Source: an uncultured bacterium
GTDB lineage: Bacteria; Bacillota; Clostridia; Lachnospirales; Lachnospiraceae
Assembly: GCA_905214675.1 (NCBI GenBank)
Contig: CAJMMS010000002.1
Coordinates: forward strand, 1-64,000
DNA length: 64,000 nucleotides
Reading direction: 5' to 3'
Shown: piece by piece, positions 51,148 to 59,061 of the stretch
Layout of the letters: every line of letters begins with the position of its first letter
Numbering within the stretch: the stretch's first letter is position 1
Made by a program: the position numbers and the translations under genes
Notes under the pieces: model-generated
What the model was told of the DNA's origin: nothing
Seen by the model: the letters and a program-made list of their open reading frames with translations, nothing else
Databases searched by the model: none

Positions 51148-52361
51148 AGATTTTAGATATGATAAAACAGAAAAAGAAATTTATTTCAGATCTGGTCTAT
51201 ACCATGGGAGCATCGGTGCTGATGAATGGTGTGCTGCAGCTTCTGATCTATCCTTATATCAACCGCAGCATGGGTGAAGAGTATCTTGGCAATGTTGTGT
51301 TTTATATGAGCATTGTATACATCATCGGACAGGCGATGGGAATGTCGTTTTGCAGCAATCGTCTGGTACTGCGCAACCAGTGTGAGACTTCCAATGGAGA
51401 TTATAACAGGCTTCTTTCTGTTCTTGCACCGGCAGGGGCGGTGGCAGGAGCGGTTATTTTTTCTTTCTATGTAAAAAGTATTCCGCAGATCGTGGCATTT
51501 GGGATGATCGTGCTTTTTACCGTCCTGCGTTATTATGCTAATGTGGAATACCGTCTGAAGCTAAATTATAAGAAATATTTCCTGTATTTTGTGATCCTGA
51601 CGGCGGGCTATGGACTGGGAACTGTGATATATGCGCTGACAGGACAGTGGGTGTTCATTTTCCTGACAGGTGAAGTGATCGCAACGCTTTATATGTTTGT
51701 GTTTGGCACGATCTTTAAAAAAGAGCCGCCGACAAAAAATACCAGGCTGGTTGCAAAACAGATTTTGTTTCTTCTGATGTCCTATCTGGTATTTGAGGGC
51801 ATCACAAATGCAGACCGGATGATCCTCAAAAATATGCTGGATGCAAAAGCAGTGGCACTTTTTTATGTAGTTTCCATGATCGGCAAAACCCTGCAGCTTT
51901 TTGTGGGACCGATCAACAATATTGCCCTCAGCTATATGTCTGCGGACAAAAAGAAAATGACAAGAGAAGATTTCCTGAAAACGACAGTTCTTTATACGGC
52001 AGTTGGAGCTGCTTTTTATCTGTTCTGTCTGGTGGGAACACCGCTCTATGTGAAATTGTTTTATCCGAATCTGTACGGGGAACTCAAAGGACTAAACCTG
52101 GTAGTCAATGCCGGACAGGTGATTAATTTTGCAGCGTCACTGATCCTGCCGTCAATCCTGGCATCGCTTGGATCCAAGTACCATATGATGCTTCAGGTTC
52201 TGTATGCAGTCGTATATCTGCCGCTGGCAGTCTTATGCACCATGCAGGGCGGTATCTGGGGATTTGCAGTAGCTACGTTACTTGCAAACAGTTTCAGGCT
52301 GATCGAACTCGTCGTATTTGGCATGCGTAAACTGCCAAAAGCAGCAGAAACAGGGAGGTAG
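51144..52361 (+). CDS. Polysaccharide/oligosaccharide flippase (Wzx-like)
   Basis: A 405-residue membrane protein with about twelve helices, of the MOP superfamily that flips lipid-linked sugars outward. The N-terminal segment (YTMGASVLMNGVLQLLIYPYINRSMG) and regular helix spacing are typical. It overlaps the GT2 gene by 4 bp and is followed after 6 bp by the ATP-grasp gene. Confidence 0.88.
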   Translation: MKILDMIKQKKKFISDLVYTMGASVLMNGVLQLLIYPYINRSMGEEYLGNVVFYMSIVYIIGQAMGMSFCSNRLVLRNQCETSNGDYNRLLSVLAPAGAVAGAVIFSFYVKSIPQIVAFGMIVLFTVLRYYANVEYRLKLNYKKYFLYFVILTAGYGLGTVIYALTGQWVFIFLTGEVIATLYMFVFGTIFKKEPPTKNTRLVAKQILFLLMSYLVFEGITNADRMILKNMLDAKAVALFYVVSMIGKTLQLFVGPINNIALSYMSADKKKMTREDFLKTTVLYTAVGAAFYLFCLVGTPLYVKLFYPNLYGELKGLNLVVNAGQVINFAASLILPSILASLGSKYHMMLQVLYAVVYLPLAVLCTMQGGIWGFAVATLLANSFRLIELVVFGMRKLPKAAETGR

Positions 52362-52367
52362 TACAAG

Positions 52368-53324
52368 ATGGATATCAAAGACAGTATTTCTTATTTTATA
52401 AAGCAGAACCATAAACAGTGCAGCGGTGTACGCCGGATTTTAAACGTACCGGACTACCTGTTCTGTGCCGCAGCCTTTAAATGCGGCTGCCGTGATTATT
52501 TCTGCGGAACCTTTTATGAAAAGACATTTGCACAGCGGAAAAGATATATTACCCAGTTCCGCAAAGATGCACTGGCAAAAAAATACAATGACAAAGAACT
52601 GGCAGCGCGCATTGACAACAAAGCAAGCTTTGATGCGATGTTCAGCGAATATCTGCACCGGGACTGGCTGGATGTGGAGGGCAGTACAAAAGAAGAATTT
52701 GAAGCATTTCTAAACAGACACAATGAGTTTTTTGTCAAAGCAGTCAATACAAGCGGAGGCAATCAGATCTGGAAATGCAATATGGCAAAAGAAAAACGCA
52801 GCTTAAAGCAGCTCCGCGCCAGCATGAAAGGCTGTATCCTGGAGGAGCCGATCATCCAGCATCCGGCTATGAGCAGTCTGCATGCCGGTACCGTCAACAC
52901 CATACGTGTCAATACCGTATGGTCGGGCGGAAAACCGCATGTTTTTGCAGCGGTACTTCGGATTGGCTCGAAGGGCTGTGTCGATAATTTCCATGCCGGC
53001 GGCGGCATGGGGGCAGAAGCAGACTTAAAGACAGGTGTTGTCTTTACGACGGCGATCAATATGGAAAATGAGCGCTTTATCTTCCATCCGGTGACGGGTA
53101 CACAGATCGTGGGATTTCAGATCCCGAACTGGGACAAGGTGCTTGAGATGGTAAAAGAGATGGCGGCAAGAGTACCGCAGGTGCGCACGATCGGATGGGA
53201 TGTGGCGGTGACGCAGGATGGATGCTGCGCAGTGGAAGGAAACAGCCGCTGTGATTTCCTGATCTGTCAGATGCCGCAGAACATCGGCAGATACGAAGAG
53301 CTGAAAGGCCTTTTGGAAAGGTGA
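52368..53324 (+). CDS. Sugar-transfer-associated ATP-grasp protein
   Basis: A 318-residue protein of the ATP-grasp group found in surface polysaccharide clusters (PF14397 type). Visible: the lysine-bearing FFVKAVNTSGGNQIWKC near residue 125, a central HAGTVNTIRVNTVWSGGKP, and the metal-binding DVAVTQDGCCAVEGNSRCD near 284. Such proteins may form an amide or ester bond with a glycan or small acid; the reaction is unknown. Six bases separate it from the flippase and from the next gene. Confidence 0.85.
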   Translation: MDIKDSISYFIKQNHKQCSGVRRILNVPDYLFCAAAFKCGCRDYFCGTFYEKTFAQRKRYITQFRKDALAKKYNDKELAARIDNKASFDAMFSEYLHRDWLDVEGSTKEEFEAFLNRHNEFFVKAVNTSGGNQIWKCNMAKEKRSLKQLRASMKGCILEEPIIQHPAMSSLHAGTVNTIRVNTVWSGGKPHVFAAVLRIGSKGCVDNFHAGGGMGAEADLKTGVVFTTAINMENERFIFHPVTGTQIVGFQIPNWDKVLEMVKEMAARVPQVRTIGWDVAVTQDGCCAVEGNSRCDFLICQMPQNIGRYEELKGLLER

Positions 53325-53330
53325 CAGAAT

Positions 53331-54308
53331 ATGCCGGCTATAGTGATGACCAATTATTATAAAGAAGAACCATACCGTCTGGTGCAAAGCGTTGTTCCGG
53401 ATGGATTTACCCTCCATATGCCGGAAGATGCCAAAAGGGAAAGTCTGCTGCGTCTGCTTGAAAAAGTGGATGCAGAGTATATTCTGGCAGGCGGACGGGC
53501 AAAAATAAATGAAGAAATACTTTCTTATACACCGCATCTGAAGATGATCCAGCGCACCGGTGTCGGGATGGACTGCATGGATGCACAGGCACTGACAGCA
53601 CGCAAGATACCGGTATACGTCAATGCCGGGGTGAACGCAGTCAGCGTGGCAGAGCATACCGTTCTGCTGCTGCTTTCCGTCCTGCGGCGGATGACTGAGA
53701 TCGATGCACAGATGCACGAAGGCATCTGGAAAAAGCAGGAAAATGGGATCAGAAACCATGAACTCTTTGGAAAAACGGTTGGTTTTGTGGGGATGGGGCA
53801 TATCGGTGAAAAAACGGTGCAGATGCTGTCGGGATTTGGCGTGCGTTTCCTGTACGATGCCCCACATCAGAAACCAGAACTGGAAAAATGCTATGGATTA
53901 ACGAGGGTTTCTTATGAGGAACTTCTGAAAAATTCCGATATCGTGATTTTTCTCTGTGCGCTGAATGACCAGACAAGAGGCATGCTCGGAGCAGAACAGA
54001 TCGCAAAAATGAAAACAGGAAGCGTGGTCATCAATACGGCGAGAGGAGCACTGATCGAGGAGAAAGCACTTTTGGAGGCACTGAAAAGCGGAAAACTTTC
54101 AGGGGCAGGGCTGGATGTATTTGAAAAAGAACCGCCCGATGCGGATAATGCTTTCTTTCAGATGAAAAATGTGGTATTATCGCCTCATATAGGTGGCGTG
54201 ACGCAGGAGAGCTTTCAGAGGATGATGCGAACTGCGATGCACAATATGGTTCTGTATGAACAGGGCAGAACAAACGAACTGGAGGACAGATTATGGAAAA
54301 CAGTATGA
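53331..54308 (+). CDS. NAD-dependent D-2-hydroxyacid dehydrogenase
   Basis: A 325-residue dehydrogenase of the phosphoglycerate/lactate dehydrogenase superfamily. The NAD-binding loop is GFVGMGHIGEKT near residue 148. The catalytic set is present: Arg in NTARGALIEE, Glu in GLDVFEKEPPD and His in LSPHIGG. Substrate not known; in this operon it could make or consume the 2-hydroxy or 2-oxo acid used by its neighbours. It overlaps the next gene by 16 bp. Confidence 0.9.
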   Translation: MPAIVMTNYYKEEPYRLVQSVVPDGFTLHMPEDAKRESLLRLLEKVDAEYILAGGRAKINEEILSYTPHLKMIQRTGVGMDCMDAQALTARKIPVYVNAGVNAVSVAEHTVLLLLSVLRRMTEIDAQMHEGIWKKQENGIRNHELFGKTVGFVGMGHIGEKTVQMLSGFGVRFLYDAPHQKPELEKCYGLTRVSYEELLKNSDIVIFLCALNDQTRGMLGAEQIAKMKTGSVVINTARGALIEEKALLEALKSGKLSGAGLDVFEKEPPDADNAFFQMKNVVLSPHIGGVTQESFQRMMRTAMHNMVLYEQGRTNELEDRLWKTV

Positions 54309-55198
54309 CAAAGACAAGAGCATTCCTGAAAGGTCTGGGACTGCCGGAAGGAGATCTGTACAGCCTGCCGGATTCAGAAAAACGCTTTCCGGACGGAGCA
54401 CAGTACCGGTTTGAGGTGCCGGGGATCCAGGGACCAAAGGCGATGCGGGCACTTCTGGAAGAACTGGATAAAAATAACTTTTATATACATCGTGTGACAC
54501 AGACAAAAGGAATTTACACACTGACAGATAAAGAGATCACAGAGATGGTAGATCTGGCAGCAAAGTATCAGGTACAGCTTGTACTGTCGATCGGTCCGCG
54601 CGCGACGACGGATACGAGTGCATCGGTGCATACACCGGAGGGACAGCGGATGGGATACCGCCTGCGCGGACAGGAACAGATCGTACGTGCGATAGAAGAA
54701 GTGAAGCGTGCATCTGCACTTGGCTGCCGCCATTTTATCATGTACGATGAAGGTTGCCTGTGGGTACTGAATGAGGCACGCAGGGCCGGTGAGATTCCGG
54801 CGGACTGCAAGTTTAAACTGTCTGCACATGCCGGACACGGCAATCCATGTTCTGCAAAACTGATCGAGCAGATCGGGGCAGATTCGATCAATCCGGTACG
54901 CGACATCCAGCTTCAGATGCTGGCAGCCATGCGTCGGGCGATCGATATCCCGATCGACATTCATACGGAGAATCCGGCATCTTCCGGAGGATTTATCCGG
55001 CATTATGAAGTACCGGAGATGATCCGTACGTCAGCACCGCTTTACCTGAAGACAGGAGGCTCCGTGGCAAAGACACACAGCTGGGATACGACAGAGGCGG
55101 ATGCCAGAGCCAGAGCCAAACAGGTCCTGCTGGTAAAAAGAGTGATCGATACCTATTACCCGGAGGCTGTATACTCACCGAAGGGATCTATTGCATAA
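54293..55198 (+). CDS. TIM-barrel protein, U32 peptidase-like
   Basis: A 301-residue protein that looks like a TIM barrel, most similar in style to proteins labelled U32 peptidase-like. Conserved-looking segments are RFEVPGIQGPKAM, FIMYDEGCLWVLNEARR, KLSAHAGHGNPCSAKL and IPIDIHTENPASSGGF. The His, Asp and Glu residues at strand ends suggest a metal-dependent or lyase-type active site. Peptidase activity is not supported. The start at 54293 has a GGAGG site; the ATG at 54305, which makes an ATGA overlap, is the alternative. Confidence 0.65.
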   Translation: MENSMTKTRAFLKGLGLPEGDLYSLPDSEKRFPDGAQYRFEVPGIQGPKAMRALLEELDKNNFYIHRVTQTKGIYTLTDKEITEMVDLAAKYQVQLVLSIGPRATTDTSASVHTPEGQRMGYRLRGQEQIVRAIEEVKRASALGCRHFIMYDEGCLWVLNEARRAGEIPADCKFKLSAHAGHGNPCSAKLIEQIGADSINPVRDIQLQMLAAMRRAIDIPIDIHTENPASSGGFIRHYEVPEMIRTSAPLYLKTGGSVAKTHSWDTTEADARARAKQVLLVKRVIDTYYPEAVYSPKGSIA

Positions 55199-55213
55199 AT
55201 TGGGAGGAGACTT

Positions 55214-56467
55214 ATGAACGAAAAGCCGGTGGCAATCGTGCTTGGCGGTATTGTACCGCACAAAAATCTTTTGGAAAAACTGAAAAAAAGAGGTTACTAT
55301 ACGATCCTGATCGATTATTTTGAAAACCCTCCGGCGGCAGCGGCCGCAGACCTGCATTTGCGGGAAAGTGCCATGGATAAGGAAGCTGTCTTGCGTGCGG
55401 CGAAAAAATACCATGCAGCCCTGGTACTGTGTACCTGTCTGGACCAGCAGATCAAGATCGCCTGTGAAGTGGCAGAAGAACTGAACCTGCCGCATCCTTA
55501 CAGTTCAAAGAAAGCGATCGAAGTGACAAACAAAGAAAAAATGAAACAGATCATGTGGAAAAACGGGATTCCGACCTCGCGCTATTTTTCCGTACATGAT
55601 GTATCAGAGGTACACGAGATTGGGCTGCAGTTTCCGATTATGGTAAAACCGGCAGACAGCTGCGGTTCAGCCGGTATCAAGAAAGTGGAAAATCAGGAAG
55701 AAGTGCGCAGTGCGGTGGAAAATGCCCTGAAATGGAGTGCCACACGCAGTGCGGTCATCGAAGAGTTTGTAGAGGGAACGGAAGTAAGCGTCTATACCTT
55801 TATCGAAGATCACAAAGCACATGTTCTTCTGACATCCCAGCGTTTCAGTGAACTGGGGAAAGATGGAACGTGTATCAAATGTTATGCCAGCATTGCCCCG
55901 GCAGCAGTATCAGACGAATTACTTTCTGATATGGAAAAGCTTGGCACGCAGATCGCAGAAGTGTTTGGACTGGATCACACAGCGATGTTCTATCAGTGTA
56001 TGGTAAAAGATAAAAAGATCAAAGTCATTGAGTTTGCACCGCGCATCAGCGGCGGTATCTGCTTCCGCACGATCGAGGAAAATACCGGTTTTGATATTAT
56101 CAGTGCAGCGATCGATTCCTGGCTTGGCAATCCGGTAGATATGACTTATCACAGACCGGAGGTATATAATATGACACAGCAGATCCATGCCAGACCATGT
56201 GTGTTTGACCATATCGAAGGTGCAGAAGCGTTAAAGGAGCAGGGAATTCTGGATACGCTGTTCCTTCACAAGACAAAAGGTGCACAGATGTCGGATGACA
56301 AGGCAAGCAGTGCAAGAGTGGCAGCAGCACTGATCCGCACAGAAAAGCGCAGCGAACTGCCGCATCTGGCAAAAATGGTGGTTGACGGACTGACCGTATT
56401 TGACGAAAACGGAGTCGATGTCAGCGACCGGACATTATATTTACGGGAGAAGGATTTACAGTCATGA
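55214..56467 (+). CDS. ATP-grasp carboxylate ligase
   Basis: A 417-residue ATP-grasp enzyme of the carbamoyl-phosphate-synthase/PurK-like fold, which activates a carboxylate as acyl phosphate and joins it to an amine or similar group. The pre-ATP-grasp domain is residues 1-100, the ATP-binding lysine lies in PIMVKPADSCGSAG near 147, and the metal-binding end is VIEFAPRISGGICF near 276. A C-terminal domain of about 90 residues completes it. It overlaps the following lyase gene by 4 bp. Confidence 0.9.
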   Translation: MNEKPVAIVLGGIVPHKNLLEKLKKRGYYTILIDYFENPPAAAAADLHLRESAMDKEAVLRAAKKYHAALVLCTCLDQQIKIACEVAEELNLPHPYSSKKAIEVTNKEKMKQIMWKNGIPTSRYFSVHDVSEVHEIGLQFPIMVKPADSCGSAGIKKVENQEEVRSAVENALKWSATRSAVIEEFVEGTEVSVYTFIEDHKAHVLLTSQRFSELGKDGTCIKCYASIAPAAVSDELLSDMEKLGTQIAEVFGLDHTAMFYQCMVKDKKIKVIEFAPRISGGICFRTIEENTGFDIISAAIDSWLGNPVDMTYHRPEVYNMTQQIHARPCVFDHIEGAEALKEQGILDTLFLHKTKGAQMSDDKASSARVAAALIRTEKRSELPHLAKMVVDGLTVFDENGVDVSDRTLYLREKDLQS

Positions 56468-57663
56468 GACAGAATCAATACAATCTGGATTTTAAATTTA
56501 TAGAAGAACCGATCGAATTTGACCGCCATACGGACAGAGAGCAGCTCGCCTACTGCCTGGGAGCAACCTTATATATGCCGGCACTGCGTGATTTTTCACA
56601 GATCGTGCTGCAGAAAAAGGTGGAAGGGCTCTGTTCGATGGTTGTCTGCTTTGAAGATGCAGTGGATGAAAAAGTACTTCCGCAGGTAGAAGAAAATGCG
56701 GCAAAATATCTGGAGGTTCTGGCAAATGCAAAACGCACAGGGCAGGTAAGTGAGAATGAACTTCCGCTGATGTTTTTCCGTGTGCGTTCGGTAGAACAGT
56801 TTCATTCCATCACGTCCAAACTGGATCAGGAGCTGCTTTCGGTACTGACCGGATTTGTATTTCCGAAGTTCTGTATTGATAACGCAGAGGGCTATTTTTC
56901 CCATCTGCGCGAACTGAATGACAGATACGGACTGAATCTGTATGCGATGCCGATCATCGAGGGCAGGGAAGTGGCATTTAAGGAGACGCGCCTTGCGAGC
57001 CTTTTGCAGATCAAACAGTTCCTGGATGCAAACAAAGAACTGGTACTGAATGTGCGTGTGGGCGGCACCGATTTTTCATCAGCATTTGGAGTCCGAAGAG
57101 GTGTGGACTACAGTATTTATGATATTATGACAGTCAGTGAATGTCTTTGTGATATCCTCAATGTATTCGGAAGGGATAATGAGTATGTGGTTTCCGGACC
57201 GGTATGGGAATATTTCCTGGCAAATAAAGATATGAAATTCAAACCAAATCTGGATTTCAGCCTGCAAAGTTCGCTGCTGAGAAGAAAACGCCTGGTCAAC
57301 GAAGCCATCGACGGACTGCTGCGTGAGGTTATCATCGACCGTGCAAATGGTTTTGTCGGCAAGACGGTCATCCATCCGACACATGTAAAATACGTTAATG
57401 CCATGCAGGCGGTGACGGAAGAAGAATATAAAGATGCCATGCAGATCCTGATGGCTTCCGGTGGTGTCCTGAAAAGTCCGAAAGGCAATAAGATGAACGA
57501 GATCAAACCGCACAGAAGCTGGGCAAGAAAGATTTACTACAAGGCAAAAGCGTATGGTGTCATCAAGGATGAGACAGAATATATGGGCATGGTGGCAAAA
57601 GGAGATTTTACAGTAAAACAGACAAAAGAAGCAGCCGGAGGAAATACAGATGAAGAAAATTAA
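56464..57663 (+). CDS. HpcH/HpaI aldolase / citrate lyase-like C-C bond lyase
   Basis: A 399-residue TIM-barrel enzyme of the CitE/HpcH superfamily. Key blocks: MVVCFEDAVDEKV (about 60, Mg-binding region), MPIIEGREVA near 162, VGGTDFSSAFGVRR near 200 and GKTVIHPTHV near 300. It is longer than normal CitE (about 290), in line with the C-C bond lyase group described from tellurite-resistance 'biosynthetic modules' (PF15617 type). It probably cleaves or forms a malyl/citramalyl-like acid. It overlaps the fumarase-type gene by 14 bp. Confidence 0.85.
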   Translation: MRQNQYNLDFKFIEEPIEFDRHTDREQLAYCLGATLYMPALRDFSQIVLQKKVEGLCSMVVCFEDAVDEKVLPQVEENAAKYLEVLANAKRTGQVSENELPLMFFRVRSVEQFHSITSKLDQELLSVLTGFVFPKFCIDNAEGYFSHLRELNDRYGLNLYAMPIIEGREVAFKETRLASLLQIKQFLDANKELVLNVRVGGTDFSSAFGVRRGVDYSIYDIMTVSECLCDILNVFGRDNEYVVSGPVWEYFLANKDMKFKPNLDFSLQSSLLRRKRLVNEAIDGLLREVIIDRANGFVGKTVIHPTHVKYVNAMQAVTEEEYKDAMQILMASGGVLKSPKGNKMNEIKPHRSWARKIYYKAKAYGVIKDETEYMGMVAKGDFTVKQTKEAAGGNTDEEN

Positions 57664-58156
57664 GGTTCCGGCAGCGCAGGAAGTGATCGATGATCTGAAA
57701 GCCGGAGATATGGTAGAACTGGATGGGTATATTTTTACAGGCAGAGATGCCGTACTTCCGAAGCTGGCAGAACGGATCCGGAAAGGGACTCTGTCCGCAC
57801 TGGGGATAGATCTTCAGGGAAGTGTGATCTTCCATACCGCTGTCAGTCCGGCAGGGATCGGTCCGACCTCCAGCAATAAGCTGGAGATCGAGGGCAATAT
57901 GGAGATCCTTTCCGGTGCCGGTGTAAAAATCCATCTGGGAAAAGGAGCATTAAAACCGGAGACGGTAAAGATGCTCAACCAGTGTCATTCCGTATATGCC
58001 GTGACCCCTCCGGTGACAGCACTGTTTCAGAGCTGTGTGGAAAAAGTGGAAGTGGCAGCTTTTGCGGAGGAAGGCATGGAGGCGCTGCATCTGCTGAAGG
58101 TGCATAACTTTCCGGCGATCATTGCAGCAGCACATGGTGTTTCGATATATGACTGA
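57650..58156 (+). CDS. Class I fumarase/tartrate dehydratase beta-type subunit
   Basis: A 168-residue protein matching the C-terminal domain of iron-sulfur fumarases and L(+)-tartrate dehydratase (TtdB type). The block FHTAVSPAGIGPTSSNKLEI near residue 62, the GKGAL segment and the IPAI-like HNFPAIIAAAHGVSIYD end are typical. It is slightly short (usually near 185). With the alpha-type gene just downstream it should form an Fe-S hydro-lyase acting on a fumarate, malate or tartrate-like acid. The order beta-alpha is the reverse of the usual one. Confidence 0.87.
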   Translation: MKKIKVPAAQEVIDDLKAGDMVELDGYIFTGRDAVLPKLAERIRKGTLSALGIDLQGSVIFHTAVSPAGIGPTSSNKLEIEGNMEILSGAGVKIHLGKGALKPETVKMLNQCHSVYAVTPPVTALFQSCVEKVEVAAFAEEGMEALHLLKVHNFPAIIAAAHGVSIYD

Positions 58157-58212
58157 GCATGCAGTACAAGAAAAAGCACTGCAGAACCATTAGAAAGAAA
58201 GATGGAAAAAAT

Positions 58213-59061
58213 ATGAGTACGATAACAGAAAAAGTCAGGGATACGCTCGTAAAAGCAGGCTCCTGTTTCCGCAGCGATCAGATCGAGGCTTACCAAAGGG
58301 CGATTGAGAAAGAAAAGAATCCACAGGCAAAGTGGACGATGGAGAAGATCCTGGCAAATGCAAAGGCAGCAAAGGAGCAGTATTCACCGCTTTGTGATGA
58401 TACCGGCATACCGCATCTGATCCTGGAAGTGGGAGAACACCAGATACTGACCGGTGAAATGCTGCAGGAGATTTACCAGGGAGTACAGGAAGGTCTGCGC
58501 CTTCTGCCTGGCAGACCGATGGCAGTAAAGGGAGATGCCCGGGCAAGGATCGAGCAGTCGGAAGGGCTGTATGGGGATTCTGCGATGCTGGAGCCGGCAC
58601 CGCTTATGCTGAAATATACCAAAGAAGATGAGATAAGACTTACCGTGCTGATGCAGGGCGGCGGTCCGGAGATCCGGGCAAAAACGTACCGCGTTTTCCA
58701 TAAGCACAGCATGGAAACGGTACGTGATGAGATCATTTCCTGGGCGAAGGCGGAAGTCGGGAATCTGGGCTGTACACCATGCAATCTGGCAGTCGGGATC
58801 GGCAGATCTCATTATGAAGCTTCTTCCATGATGCTCCAGGCGATGGCCAGGAGCCGGTTCGGTCAGATGAGTGAACTGGAGCAGCAGATCACGGATGCAG
58901 TCAATGAAACACAGGTCGGTCCTCTGGGACTGGGCGGACAGACAACGGTGCTGTCTACCTTTGTGAAGATCGGACCGCAGCGTGCAAGCGGTGTACGGAT
59001 CGTCTGCATGCGTCCATGCTGCTGTTTTGAACCGAGAAAGGCGAGTGTGATCCTTACATGA
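58213..59061 (+). CDS. Class I fumarase/tartrate dehydratase alpha-type subunit
   Basis: A 282-residue Fe-S hydro-lyase alpha-type subunit. Likely cluster cysteines lie in LCDDTGIP near residue 57 and GNLGCTPCNLAVGIG near 185; the third should lie in the C-terminal MRPCCCFEP segment. The C-terminal part departs from canonical fumarase, where this region reads CNTHHP-like, so the substrate may differ. The start at 58213 has only a weak AAAGATGG site; the frame is open 18 codons upstream. It overlaps the next gene by 4 bp. Confidence 0.85.
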   Translation: MSTITEKVRDTLVKAGSCFRSDQIEAYQRAIEKEKNPQAKWTMEKILANAKAAKEQYSPLCDDTGIPHLILEVGEHQILTGEMLQEIYQGVQEGLRLLPGRPMAVKGDARARIEQSEGLYGDSAMLEPAPLMLKYTKEDEIRLTVLMQGGGPEIRAKTYRVFHKHSMETVRDEIISWAKAEVGNLGCTPCNLAVGIGRSHYEASSMMLQAMARSRFGQMSELEQQITDAVNETQVGPLGLGGQTTVLSTFVKIGPQRASGVRIVCMRPCCCFEPRKASVILT

